Origin: Thalassovita mediterranea
GTDB taxonomy: Bacteria; Pseudomonadota; Alphaproteobacteria; Rhodobacterales; Rhodobacteraceae
Reading direction: 5' to 3'
DNA: 64,000 nucleotides
Assembly: GCF_001458435.1 (NCBI RefSeq)
Contig: NZ_CYSF01000017.1
Location: forward strand, 186,001-250,000
Made by a program: the position numbers and the translations under genes. Of this stretch, positions 38,788 through 48,708 are shown piece after piece. Positions within the stretch are counted from its first letter, which is position 1, and each line of letters begins with the position of its first letter. The notes under the pieces are model-generated. The model was not told the origin of the DNA and searched no databases. It was given only the letters and a program-made list of their open reading frames with translations.

Positions 38788-39192
38788 ATGCCCACCGACC
38801 TGACCGCCCTCTCTGCCACCCCGCTTTATGCGGGCCTCGCTGCCCTGCTGTATCTGGCGCTCAGTGTGCATGTCATTCGCGTGCGCATCCGCCAGCGGGT
38901 GATGCAGGGCGATGGCGGCGACAAGGTGATGATGAAGGCCATGCGCACCCACGCCAACTGCGGCGAATACATGCCCATATCGCTGATCCTACTGCTGGTG
39001 GTCGAACTCCAGGGCGCACCGCTGTGGGCAGTTCATACACTCGGCATCATGTTCATCGCAGGTCGCGTGCTGCACGCGGTTGGATTTGGCCGCCACCCAC
39101 AAATCATCCCCATGCGTCAGGGCGGGATGATTCTGACCTTTGTGATGCTGTTGCTGTCGGGCCTTGGGCTGGTGGCGCATACCCTGCTTTGA
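38788..39192 (+). CDS. MAPEG family membrane protein
   Basis: A 134-residue protein with four hydrophobic segments (about 10-30, 63-78, 80-95 and 112-132). KAMRTHANCGEYMPISLILLL (in part) is the MAPEG signature region with a basic residue, His, Asn and Glu before a membrane helix, and AGRVLHAVGF follows. MAPEG proteins include glutathione-dependent and eicosanoid-metabolising enzymes; bacterial YecN-like members have no firmly assigned role. Confidence 0.88.
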   Translation: MPTDLTALSATPLYAGLAALLYLALSVHVIRVRIRQRVMQGDGGDKVMMKAMRTHANCGEYMPISLILLLVVELQGAPLWAVHTLGIMFIAGRVLHAVGFGRHPQIIPMRQGGMILTFVMLLLSGLGLVAHTLL

Positions 39193-39380
39193 CCCAGCCC
39201 CCACAGCTGTCATGATCCGATCAGGTCCAGCCCCGGCTGGGCCTGTTTGCGTTCTGGCCAGTGCGTCGCGTAGCTGAGAACGCGGCGAGCAATTCAGCCG
39301 CTACACTTTTTTACACCAACCACACATTTTCCACTTGCGGCCCCCCGCCAGTGTTTGTATTCCACGCCTCACCTAATGAA

Positions 39381-39455
39381 GCGGGCGTAGCTCAGGGGTA
39401 GAGCATAACCTTGCCAAGGTTAGGGTCGGGCGTTCGAATCGCCTCGCCCGCTCCA
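39381..39455 (+). tRNA. tRNA-Gly(GCC), copy 1
   Basis: Acceptor arms GCGGGCG and CGCCCGC close a 75-nt cloverleaf; anticodon loop TTGCCAA gives GCC; T loop GTTCGAATC; CCA is encoded at 39453-39455. Confidence 0.97.
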
Positions 39456-39496
39456 ATTAGGTATACCCACGGTGGTCACCCAACCACCAAAAGGAA

Positions 39497-39571
39497 GCGG
39501 GCGTAGCTCAGGGGTAGAGCATAACCTTGCCAAGGTTAGGGTCGGGCGTTCGAATCGCCTCGCCCGCTCCA
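39497..39571 (+). tRNA. tRNA-Gly(GCC), copy 2
   Basis: Identical to the copy at 39381, 41 nt further on; encoded CCA at 39569-39571. The spacer differs from that after copy 2, so the duplication covers only the tRNA. Confidence 0.97.
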
Positions 39572-39619
39572 ACTTCCTCCAGCCGGAGGCGTCAGAACTG
39601 CGTCAGTGTTCACAACGGA

Positions 39620-39694
39620 GCGGGCGTAGCTCAGGGGTAGAGCATAACCTTGCCAAGGTTAGGGTCGGGCGTTCGAATCGCCTCGCCCGCTCCA
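39620..39694 (+). tRNA. tRNA-Gly(GCC), copy 3
   Basis: Third identical copy, 48 nt after copy 2, with encoded CCA at 39692-39694. All three probably belong to one transcript that continues to tRNA-Thr. Confidence 0.97.
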
Positions 39695-39848
39695 ATTTAC
39701 TACCCACAACACCAACCATATCTGCATCGGTGGGACTTATCGTTCGCATGCAGCAATCTGTCATTTTTCCCGCACCTACCAGCATTTGCCCCCTTGCACC
39801 CCACCGCCCTGTCGGCTAATCCAAGGCGCAGGCCAGCACGCTGGCCGT

Positions 39849-39924
39849 GCCCCTATAGCTCAGCTGGTAGAGCAACTGATTTGTAATCAGTAGGTCCGCG
39901 GTTCGAGTCCGTGTGGGGGCACCA
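39849..39924 (+). tRNA. tRNA-Thr(TGT)
   Basis: Acceptor GCCCCTA pairs with TGGGGGC; anticodon stem-loop ACTGA-TTTGTAA-TCAGT reads TGT; T arm GGTTCGAGTCC; encoded CCA. Length 76 nt. Confidence 0.97.
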
Positions 39925-40160
39925 GTATTTCCCGAAAGTACCGGAATTTCACGTCGCTCCATGGACAACCATGCGACTTGCCAAACCGGCGCCAAATTTC
40001 CCCCAAACGCGCGGTCGCATACACAACCGTGCTAGCCGTCGCGCCATGTGCCAAACGCTTTCGCCCCTTTCATATCTGCGGGGTCTGTTGTTAATTGCCC
40101 CACGCCCGCATGTCGCTAGCCAGCCCACCTCCCACTCTTCGCATCGCAAAGGCACCTCTT

Positions 40161-41066
40161 ATGATCGTTCGTGAGCAACCTTCGTCGCTACAGCTGTTTT
40201 TTGTTATGCAGGGCTCTGTCGTCCCCAAGATCATCGGCAAGATCATAGGCATCGCGCTGTTGACTGTTGCGGTGTTGCTGGTTGATCGATTTGTCGTGAC
40301 GTTGCCGCATATTTCGATTGCCGCAATGGGCGTGTTCGGGATTGCGCTGTCGCTGTTTTTGGGCTTTCGCAACAACGCTGCCTATGACCGTTGGTGGGAA
40401 GCGCGCAAACTGTGGGGGGCGATGATTGCGGATGTGCGCACCTTGGGGCGGCACATGTCTGTGTTTGTCGGCAATGGTGCAGCGCGCGCGCAGATCCTGT
40501 CGTCGGTTGTGGCCTTTGCCCATTTGCACCGCGGTTTTCTACGCGGTGTCAATGTACGGTCGGACATCCTGAACTGGATTGGCGCAGACAAGGCAGACGC
40601 CATGCTGGCCTGCAAAAACCCTGCGGATGCAGCCCTGCGGGATATGGCTGATCAGATCAGTGCGCTAGCGGATCAGGGCGAACTGGATGGATTTGGTAAA
40701 ATGACCATTTCACAATCCCTATCCTCGCTGGCACTGGCACAGGCGGGGTGCGAACGGATCTTCACCACACCGCTGCCCTTTGTCTATTCGCTATTGGTGC
40801 GGCGCACGACCTACCTTTACTGCTGGCTACTGCCCTTCGCCTTGATCGAGGCAACGCATTGGTTCGCCCCCGTCTTTGCTGCAGTTGTGGCCTATGTTTT
40901 CTTTGGGTTGCAGGCCGTCACCAATGAACTAGAGCGCCCATTTCGCAATGTGCAAAACGGCCTGCCACTGGACGCAATGTGCCGCACCATTGAAATTTCT
41001 GTGGCTGAGGCGTTGGAGCAGGAAACCCCCGATCCAATGGCCGCACAGAACCACATCCTCAGCTGA
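40161..41066 (+). CDS. Bestrophin-like chloride channel family protein
   Basis: A predicted inner membrane anion channel of the bestrophin/UPF0187 family, 301 residues from the ATG at 40161 with AAAGG upstream. IALSLFLGFRNNAAYDRWWEARKLWG carries the family signature in parts (GFRNN and YDRWWEAR), and a second hydrophobic hairpin lies at about 215-255 before LERPFRNVQNGLPLDAMCR, which matches the conserved calcium-clasp/Pro region of the family. Physiological role unknown. It precedes the riboswitch region on the same strand. Confidence 0.9.
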   Translation: MIVREQPSSLQLFFVMQGSVVPKIIGKIIGIALLTVAVLLVDRFVVTLPHISIAAMGVFGIALSLFLGFRNNAAYDRWWEARKLWGAMIADVRTLGRHMSVFVGNGAARAQILSSVVAFAHLHRGFLRGVNVRSDILNWIGADKADAMLACKNPADAALRDMADQISALADQGELDGFGKMTISQSLSSLALAQAGCERIFTTPLPFVYSLLVRRTTYLYCWLLPFALIEATHWFAPVFAAVVAYVFFGLQAVTNELERPFRNVQNGLPLDAMCRTIEISVAEALEQETPDPMAAQNHILS

Positions 41067-41119
41067 TCCGCACCACGGATTTACTATAGGCCACGCGCGC
41101 AAAATCCACTTTGTCTGTT

Positions 41120-41149
41120 TTGGCGCGGAAAATGTCGCTTGTGTTTATA
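41120..41149 (+). promoter_or_regulatory. Possible sigma-70 promoter of the riboswitch transcript
   Basis: TTGGCG (41120-41125), an 18-nt spacer, and TTTATA (41144-41149) form a plausible pair. Transcription would begin near 41156, shortly before the cobalamin aptamer. Confidence 0.4.
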
Positions 41150-41184
41150 CGCCCCATTCGCCTGTGAATAGAGTGGCCCCGTAA

Positions 41185-42734
<1,550 letters not shown>

Positions 42735-42739
42735 ACGCT

Positions 42740-43819
42740 ATGACCCTTTCTTCGACGTCTGCACAGGTTTGGCAGGATAGCGAAATGCTGGAATGTGTCT
42801 CGGTCGTGCCCGAGGTGCCCAACACCGCCAGCTTTTCGTTCAAGGCCCCGTCGGGTGCGCTGTTTTCCTATGATGCGGGTCAGTTCCTGACGCTGGAAAT
42901 CCCCGCACCGGGTCAGCCGGGTGGTGTGGTGCACCGCACCTACACCATCTCGTCGTCACCATCGCGCCCGCGCACCATCACCATCACCGCCAAGGCGCAG
43001 GCCGACAGCATCGGCACCCGCTGGATGCTGGACAACCTGCAACCGGGCATGCGGATGAAGGCAATCGGCCCCGCTGGTCTGTTCACCAATGCCGCCAGCA
43101 AGGCGGACAAGTTCCTGTTCATCTCGGCGGGTTCGGGCATCACTCCGATGATGTCGATGACCACCTGCATGTATGACGAAGGTCAGGATCTGGACGTGGT
43201 GTTCATCAACTGCGCCAAACGTCCGTCGGAGATTATTTTCCGTCAGCGTCTGGAACAGATGGCCAGCCGTGTGCCGGGCATCGACCTGAAGTTTGTGGTC
43301 GAAGAGCCCGACCGCTACAGCCCCTGGACCGGCTATCAGGGACAGTTCAACCAGCTGATGCTGGGTCTGATGGCCCCCGACTATCTGGAGCGTGAGGTCT
43401 ACTGCTGTGGCCCCGAACCATTCATGACCGCCGTGCGCGAAGCGCTGGCTGGCCTTGGCTTTGACATGGACAATTACCATCAGGAAAGCTTCGGCGCGCC
43501 GGTGGAAACTGCGGCGGAACAGCCCGAACTGGACGACGTGATCCCCGATGACGCAACCAGCGCGGAAATCCACTTCGCCACCTCGGGCGTCACTGCCAAA
43601 GTGGCCGAAACCGATACCGTTCTGGCCGCCGCACGCGGTGCGGGTCTGAACATCCCGTCCGGCTGTACCTTCGGCGTTTGCGGCACCTGTAAGGTCAAGA
43701 AAACCGCAGGCGAGGTCCACATGGTCCACAACGGCGGTATTTCCGAGGATGACATCGAGGCAGGGTATATTCTGGCCTGCTGTTCAAACCCCATCGGCAA
43801 GGTCGAGGTCGAGGTCTGA
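42740..43819 (+). CDS. gbcB: Oxygenase reductase GbcB-like (FAD, 2Fe-2S)
   Basis: The reductase passes electrons from NAD(P)H to the Rieske partner. The 359 residues consist of a ferredoxin reductase FAD domain (about 15-115, with RTYTISSSPS), an NAD-binding domain (about 118-235, FISAGSGITPMMSM and CCGPEPFM), and a C-terminal plant-type ferredoxin domain with cysteines in SGCTFGVCGTCKVKK and the final CC. It follows gbcA by 5 nt and ends at a strong terminator. Confidence 0.85.
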   Translation: MTLSSTSAQVWQDSEMLECVSVVPEVPNTASFSFKAPSGALFSYDAGQFLTLEIPAPGQPGGVVHRTYTISSSPSRPRTITITAKAQADSIGTRWMLDNLQPGMRMKAIGPAGLFTNAASKADKFLFISAGSGITPMMSMTTCMYDEGQDLDVVFINCAKRPSEIIFRQRLEQMASRVPGIDLKFVVEEPDRYSPWTGYQGQFNQLMLGLMAPDYLEREVYCCGPEPFMTAVREALAGLGFDMDNYHQESFGAPVETAAEQPELDDVIPDDATSAEIHFATSGVTAKVAETDTVLAAARGAGLNIPSGCTFGVCGTCKVKKTAGEVHMVHNGGISEDDIEAGYILACCSNPIGKVEVEV

Positions 43820-43843
43820 CCAGACCCACCCGCCGAAAGCAAA

Positions 43844-43871
43844 AAAGCGCGCCCTTATCGGGGCGCGCTTT
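43844..43871. terminator. Bidirectional terminator between gbcB and the solute-binding protein gene
   Basis: AAAGCGCGCCC (43844-43854) pairs with GGGCGCGCTTT (43861-43871); A-run before and T-run after suit both convergent genes. Confidence 0.88.
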
Positions 43872-43897
43872 CTTCGTTTCAGACCTCTGGCGAGGGA

Positions 43898-45460
43898 TCA
43901 GTTCACTGTCACCCAACGCAGAATGAAGAAGTTGTCGGGACGCTGGGTCAGCTCGATGTTGTCCTGCGTGCCCCAGACCAGCGGCTGCACATAGAGCGGC
44001 ACATAGGCGTGTTGGTCCTGATAGATCGACACGGTTTCATCAATCATCGCCTGACGTTTGGTGTCGTCAATCTCTGACTGGATCATCGGCAGCAGCTCAT
44101 CCACACGCGCGTCCGAGAACCCGCCAAAGTTCCACGAGCCCAGCTTCTTCTCAGGGTTCGGGGTGGTAACGAGGAAACGCACGGGGTGTTCGTGGTCAAA
44201 GGTGCCCGGGCTCCAGCCCAGCATATACATATCGAAGTTATCGGCGCGCAGTTCCGGCCAATAGTTCTGCACCGGCATCGCGTCCAGTTCTGCGGTGATG
44301 CCAACCTGCGCCAGCATACCGGTCACGGCCTGACAGACCGCTTCGTCGTTCAGATAGCGGTTGTTGGGGCATTTCAGACCGAAGGAGAAGCCGTCGGCAT
44401 ATCCTGCCTCTGCCAGCAGCGCCTTGGCGGCAGCGGGATCATAGGCGGGACGGTCGACATTGGCGCTGGAATAGCCGCGCATTGCGGGGCTGACCAGCTG
44501 GCTTGCCGCCTCTGCCGAACCACGCATGATGGTCTGGCGGATGGCGTCAACGTTGATCGATTTGGCCACCGCTTCGCGCACACGCACATCTTGGAACGGG
44601 TTCTTTTCGCCTGCCATGGCGCCGTATTTCAGCTGATCCGCCTCATGGCCAAAGCCCAGCATGATCACCCGCGCCTCGATCCCGCGGATCACCTTCAGGC
44701 CATCGCGCTGATCGACACGCGCCGCATCCTGGATCGGCACAGGGTTGATCATGTCCACATCACCGGACAACAGCGCCGCAACTGCGGTGGCTGGGTTGTC
44801 GATGGGGGTAAAGGTGGCGGAGGTGATGTTATGCTCCACCTCATCCCACCAGCCGCTGAACGGAACCAGCGTGGTGGTCAGGCCGGGCTGGCGTTCGCTG
44901 ACCATAAAGGCGCCAGTGCCGTTGGCGTTCAGCGTGGCGTAGTTGCCGTTTTCCTTGTCCGGCAGGCCAGCGTTGTTTGCCTCGGCCCAGCCTTTGTCCA
45001 TGATCATCCAGTTGGCGATGCTGTCCGGAAAGATCGGGTTCGGCGCTTTGGTCATCACGTCGACGGTGTAGGCATCCACCATTTTCACGTCCGATACCGG
45101 CGCAAACCAGCTGCGGGTGTCGGATCCTTCAGAGGATGCACGCTGATAGCTGAACACCACATCTTCGGCGTCAAAGGTGGACCCATCGTGGAAGGTCACG
45201 CCCTGACGCAGGGTGAACCGCCAGCCTTCGCCATCGCCAATCGGTTCCCAGCTGGTGGCCAGCGCGGGTTCAATCGCCATGTCCTTGCCGCGACGCACCA
45301 GACCTTCGTAGACGTTGTTGAGGAACCCCAGCACCGGGGCCGAGTTCACCGCATGTGGATCCATCGTCTGTGGATCGGTTTTACCTGCCCAGCGGAATGT
45401 CTCCGCTGAGGCAGCGCTGGCGACCATAAGGGCCAGCGCCGAGACTGTTAGAAACTTCAT
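43898..45460 (-). CDS. ABC transporter solute-binding protein, peptide/nickel family
   Basis: A periplasmic substrate-binding protein of family 5 (SBP_bac_5; DppA/OppA-like), 520 residues with a signal peptide MKFLTVSALALMVASAASA. The motif GWRFTLRQGVTFHDGSTFDAEDVVFSY near residues 78-105 (in parts) is the family signature. Ligand unknown. No permease or ATPase genes are next to it, so it must work with a transporter encoded elsewhere, unless it is an orphan. It converges with gbcB across the terminator. Confidence 0.92.
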   Translation of the reverse strand: MKFLTVSALALMVASAASAETFRWAGKTDPQTMDPHAVNSAPVLGFLNNVYEGLVRRGKDMAIEPALATSWEPIGDGEGWRFTLRQGVTFHDGSTFDAEDVVFSYQRASSEGSDTRSWFAPVSDVKMVDAYTVDVMTKAPNPIFPDSIANWMIMDKGWAEANNAGLPDKENGNYATLNANGTGAFMVSERQPGLTTTLVPFSGWWDEVEHNITSATFTPIDNPATAVAALLSGDVDMINPVPIQDAARVDQRDGLKVIRGIEARVIMLGFGHEADQLKYGAMAGEKNPFQDVRVREAVAKSINVDAIRQTIMRGSAEAASQLVSPAMRGYSSANVDRPAYDPAAAKALLAEAGYADGFSFGLKCPNNRYLNDEAVCQAVTGMLAQVGITAELDAMPVQNYWPELRADNFDMYMLGWSPGTFDHEHPVRFLVTTPNPEKKLGSWNFGGFSDARVDELLPMIQSEIDDTKRQAMIDETVSIYQDQHAYVPLYVQPLVWGTQDNIELTQRPDNFFILRWVTVN

Positions 45461-45784
45461 GTTACTCTCCCCGAGTTCGTTTGTTCGCGAGTTTACCGTT
45501 ATGGAAAATTGTCGAAGGCAGCTCTCGCGCCCTACTGCAACCCAAAGCTACAACGCTAACGACAGCAAACAAGTGTTTAAGAACAAAAACTTGGCAAATT
45601 GGACCGCAGATCGCTTATAGTATAGACATAATGATGTTAGAGGTAATCAATTCTGCTTGAGCGACGCTGTTTTACGCAAAGTGGCAAACATATCCATCTG
45701 GTTGATTGATCGCAGCGCTCGAATATATATCCTCTGCACGACGCTTTGGCGCCCTACACACTCTGCCCGCCCGAAAGACCCCAA
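45461..45784. other. Intergenic region between two divergent genes
   Basis: The 324 nt separate the solute-binding protein gene (minus) from the DUF1178 gene (plus) and must contain both promoters. The centre, about 45590-45650, is AT-rich (CTTATAGTATAGACATAATG). No RNA gene, repeat or convincing small ORF was seen. Confidence 0.5.
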
Positions 45785-46312
45785 ATGATCCAATACACCC
45801 TGAAATGCAGCGACGGTCACCGGTTTGACAGCTGGTTTCAATCGGCCGATGCCTTCGACACGCTGAAAGCGCGCGGCCTGATCAGCTGCACCACATGCGG
45901 CAGCACAGAGGTGGAAAAGGCAATCATGGCCCCCCGTGTGCAATCCGGCCGCAAGGCAGAGGCCGCCAAACGCGAGGGCGCCGCGCGCGAAGCGGCTGAA
46001 AACACCGCAGATATCGCGCCGCAGCCCACACAAAGCGCCCCCGCCGTTACGCCCCCCCCCAACCTGCGCAGCGCCGGATCGGACCAAGAGCGCGCAATGG
46101 AACGGGCGATGGCCGAGATGAAACGCCAGGTCGAAGAGAATTCGGAATACGTTGGCGACACCTTCGCTGAAGAAGCCCGCGCCATGCACCTAGGCGACGC
46201 CCCCGAACGCGCCATCCACGGCGAGGCGAACCTGAAAGAGGCCAAAGAGCTGATCGACGATGGGGTGCCCGTGGTGCCCCTGCCCTTCGCCCCGAAGCGC
46301 AAAACGAACTGA
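45785..46312 (+). CDS. DUF1178 family protein
   Basis: This 175-residue cytoplasmic protein matches the DUF1178 pattern: N-terminal MIQYTLKCSDGHRFDSWFQS with SCTTCGSTEVEKAIMAPRV giving a four-cysteine zinc-ribbon-like unit (C8, and the CxxC, partly). A charged linker rich in Ala, Pro and Gln follows, and the conserved C-terminus EEARAMHLGDAPERAIHGEA with GVPVVPLPFAPKRK. Function unknown; widespread in alpha- and betaproteobacteria. Confidence 0.88.
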   Translation: MIQYTLKCSDGHRFDSWFQSADAFDTLKARGLISCTTCGSTEVEKAIMAPRVQSGRKAEAAKREGAAREAAENTADIAPQPTQSAPAVTPPPNLRSAGSDQERAMERAMAEMKRQVEENSEYVGDTFAEEARAMHLGDAPERAIHGEANLKEAKELIDDGVPVVPLPFAPKRKTN

Positions 46313-46394
46313 TCACATACGCCTTAAATCCTTGCACTTGCAGACCGTGTGCTTTTCTATTTCGCTAACGCGCAAACGGAGCAAGGACAGCCAA

Positions 46395-47039
46395 ATGCAC
46401 ATCGTGATCACCGGCGCCAACCGTGGCATTGGCCACGCCCTTTATCGTCACTACGTCGACAGCGGCGATCAGGTGCTGGGCACCGCCCGCGACGCCGAAG
46501 GCTTCTTGCCGCTAGATGTCAGCACGCCAGAAGGTTTTCCGCGCCTGGCACATCATCTGGACAGTCAACCGGTGGATCTGCTGATCTGCAACGCGGGTGT
46601 TTACCTCGACAAACATGAATCGCTGGCCACAGGCTATGAGCCGGCGATGTGGGCACAAAGCTTTGCCGTGAACGTCACCGGCGTTTTCCAGACCGTGCAA
46701 ACATTGCTGCCCAACCTACAAATGGCCGAAAATGCAAAAATCGCCATAATTTCTTCGCAGATGGCATCGCACACCCGCGCGCCGGGTGGGTCCTATATCT
46801 ACCGCGCCTCGAAAGCGGCGGCGCTCAATCTGGGACGCAATCTGGCCACGGATCTACGTGGTCTGGGCATTGCCGTGGGCATCTACCACCCCGGCTGGGT
46901 GCAAACCGATGTGGGCGGCACACAGGCGGAAATCACGGTCGAAGAAAGCGCAACTGGCCTTGCCGCACGTTTCGCAGCGCTGGACCTCGCCACGACCGGC
47001 TGTTTCCAAACATGGGACGGGCGTGATCACCCGTACTAA
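46395..47039 (+). CDS. Short-chain dehydrogenase/reductase
   Basis: A 214-residue SDR enzyme starting at the ATG at 46395 behind AAGGACAG. The cofactor motif is TGANRGIGHAL (residues 6-16), NAG appears in LLICNAGVYLD, and the catalytic Ser-Tyr-Lys are in IISSQMASHTRAPGGSYIYRASKAA (parts), with YRASK. The short length and motif fit the subfamily of small NAD(P)-dependent reductases. Substrate not deducible. Confidence 0.9.
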   Translation: MHIVITGANRGIGHALYRHYVDSGDQVLGTARDAEGFLPLDVSTPEGFPRLAHHLDSQPVDLLICNAGVYLDKHESLATGYEPAMWAQSFAVNVTGVFQTVQTLLPNLQMAENAKIAIISSQMASHTRAPGGSYIYRASKAAALNLGRNLATDLRGLGIAVGIYHPGWVQTDVGGTQAEITVEESATGLAARFAALDLATTGCFQTWDGRDHPY

Positions 47040-47205
47040 GGCGCCTCGCACCTCCACCGTCTCCAAAAACGCAAACCGACCGCCTGCCCCTAGTCGACAC
47101 ATCGGCCCTGATAGCGCAAGCGCAGCATGCAAAACCGCATTCTCCCTTGCACGGCAGGCCCCCTTTCTCTAAACCCGCGTCGATCAAAGACGCTTAGGAC
47201 AGACC

Positions 47206-48444
47206 ATGCCCGTTCTCGTGATGAAATTCGGCGGCACTTCCGTCGCCACGCTCGACCGGATCAAACGCGCCGCCAAACGCGTGGGTCTGGAGGTTGCCAA
47301 AGGCTATGACGTCATCGTCATCGTTTCGGCAATGTCCGGCAAGACCAACGAATTGGTGGGCTGGGTCAATGAGACCTCGCCGCTGTATGATGCGCGTGAA
47401 TATGATGCCGTTGTTTCCTCCGGTGAAAACGTAACCGCAGGCCTGATGGCGCTGACCCTGCAGGAAATGGGCGTTCCGGCGCGCAGCTGGCAGGGCTGGC
47501 AGGTACCGGTGAAAACCACCGACGCCCATTCTGCCGCGCGGATCGAAGAGATCCCGCCGGAAAACATCACCGCCAAATTTGCCGAGGGCATGAAGGTCGC
47601 CGTTGTGGCCGGTTTCCAGGGCGTCAGCCCCGAGGGCCGCATCACCACGCTGGGCCGGGGTGGCTCTGATACCACCGCCGTGGCCTTTGCCGCTGCCTTT
47701 GATGCGGAACGCTGCGACATCTACACCGATGTTGACGGGGTCTACACCACCGATCCCCGCATCAGCCCCAAGGCGCGCAAACTTGACAAGATCTCTTTCG
47801 AAGAGATGCTGGAACTGGCCTCGCTTGGCGCCAAGGTCCTGCAAACCCGCTCTGTCGAACTGGCGATGCGCTATAAAGTGAAACTGCGCGTTCTCAGCTC
47901 TTTCGAAGAACCGTCTGATGAAGCAGGCACCTTGGTCTGCGACGAGGAAGAAACCATGGAAAACCGTCCCGTATCCGGCATCGCCTATTCCCGTGATGAG
48001 GCGAAGATGACCCTGATCTCCGTCGCCGACCGCCCCGGCATCGCAGCCGCCATCTTTGGCCCGCTGTCCGATGCAGGTGTGAACGTCGATATGATCATCC
48101 AGAACATCGCCGACGAAGGCCGCACTGACATGACCTTCTCTTGCCCCACCGATCAGGTGATGCGCGCCGAGAAAGCCCTGCAAGAAGCCAAAGACAGCGG
48201 TGAGATCAACTACAGCGAACTGGTCGCCGACACCGAGGTTTGCAAAATCTCTGCCGTAGGCATCGGCATGCGTTCGCAGTCGGGCGTGGCCTCGACCATG
48301 TTCAAAACGCTGTCCGACGAAGGCATCAACATCAAGGTGATCGCCACCTCGGAAATCAAGATCTCGGTCCTGATCGACCGCAAATATCTGGAACTGGCCG
48401 TGCAATCGCTGCACGACGCCTTTGAACTGGATAAAGCAGAATAA
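47206..48444 (+). CDS. lysC: Aspartate kinase
   Basis: Aspartokinase phosphorylates aspartate as the first step to lysine, methionine, threonine and diaminopimelate. The 412 residues begin MPVLVMKFGGTSVAT with the kinase signature KFGGTS. GRGGSDTTAVAFAAAF and DVDGVYTTDPR follow, and two ACT regulatory domains (about 265-400) suggest feedback control. It feeds meso-DAP to MurE. A terminator follows, then ptsP, a gene order common in Rhodobacterales. Confidence 0.96.
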   Translation: MPVLVMKFGGTSVATLDRIKRAAKRVGLEVAKGYDVIVIVSAMSGKTNELVGWVNETSPLYDAREYDAVVSSGENVTAGLMALTLQEMGVPARSWQGWQVPVKTTDAHSAARIEEIPPENITAKFAEGMKVAVVAGFQGVSPEGRITTLGRGGSDTTAVAFAAAFDAERCDIYTDVDGVYTTDPRISPKARKLDKISFEEMLELASLGAKVLQTRSVELAMRYKVKLRVLSSFEEPSDEAGTLVCDEEETMENRPVSGIAYSRDEAKMTLISVADRPGIAAAIFGPLSDAGVNVDMIIQNIADEGRTDMTFSCPTDQVMRAEKALQEAKDSGEINYSELVADTEVCKISAVGIGMRSQSGVASTMFKTLSDEGINIKVIATSEIKISVLIDRKYLELAVQSLHDAFELDKAE

Positions 48445-48467
48445 TCAGCCGCTTGTTGCTGAACTTG

Positions 48468-48499
48468 AAAAGCCCGCGCAATTTGCGTGGGCTTTTTTG
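48468..48499 (+). terminator. Rho-independent terminator after lysC
   Basis: AGCCCGCGCA (48471-48480) pairs with TGCGTGGGCT (48484-48493), one G-U pair, then TTTTT. Confidence 0.88.
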
Positions 48500-48708
48500 T
48501 ATCTGCAAATTCTGTGCGCTGCCAAACCTCTGATTTGGCATAAGAAGATACCCTCTCATCCACACATATCTTGCCCAATTCCCGATCACTCCGCCCTCTA
48601 GCCTATCCAAAAACTGTCGCGATCTGACGCCCTCGACGCGATATCCGTTTTGTTCCTGTCAAACTTGTGCTCTAAAGTTCCAGCGAAGATCGAGGAGGAC
48701 CGCCGCGG

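Noticed and set aside
39472-39819. Open frame encoding a repeated 'SSGVEHNLAKVRVGRSNRLARSN'-like peptide
   Set aside because: It is the translation of the tandem tRNA-Gly genes, not a protein.
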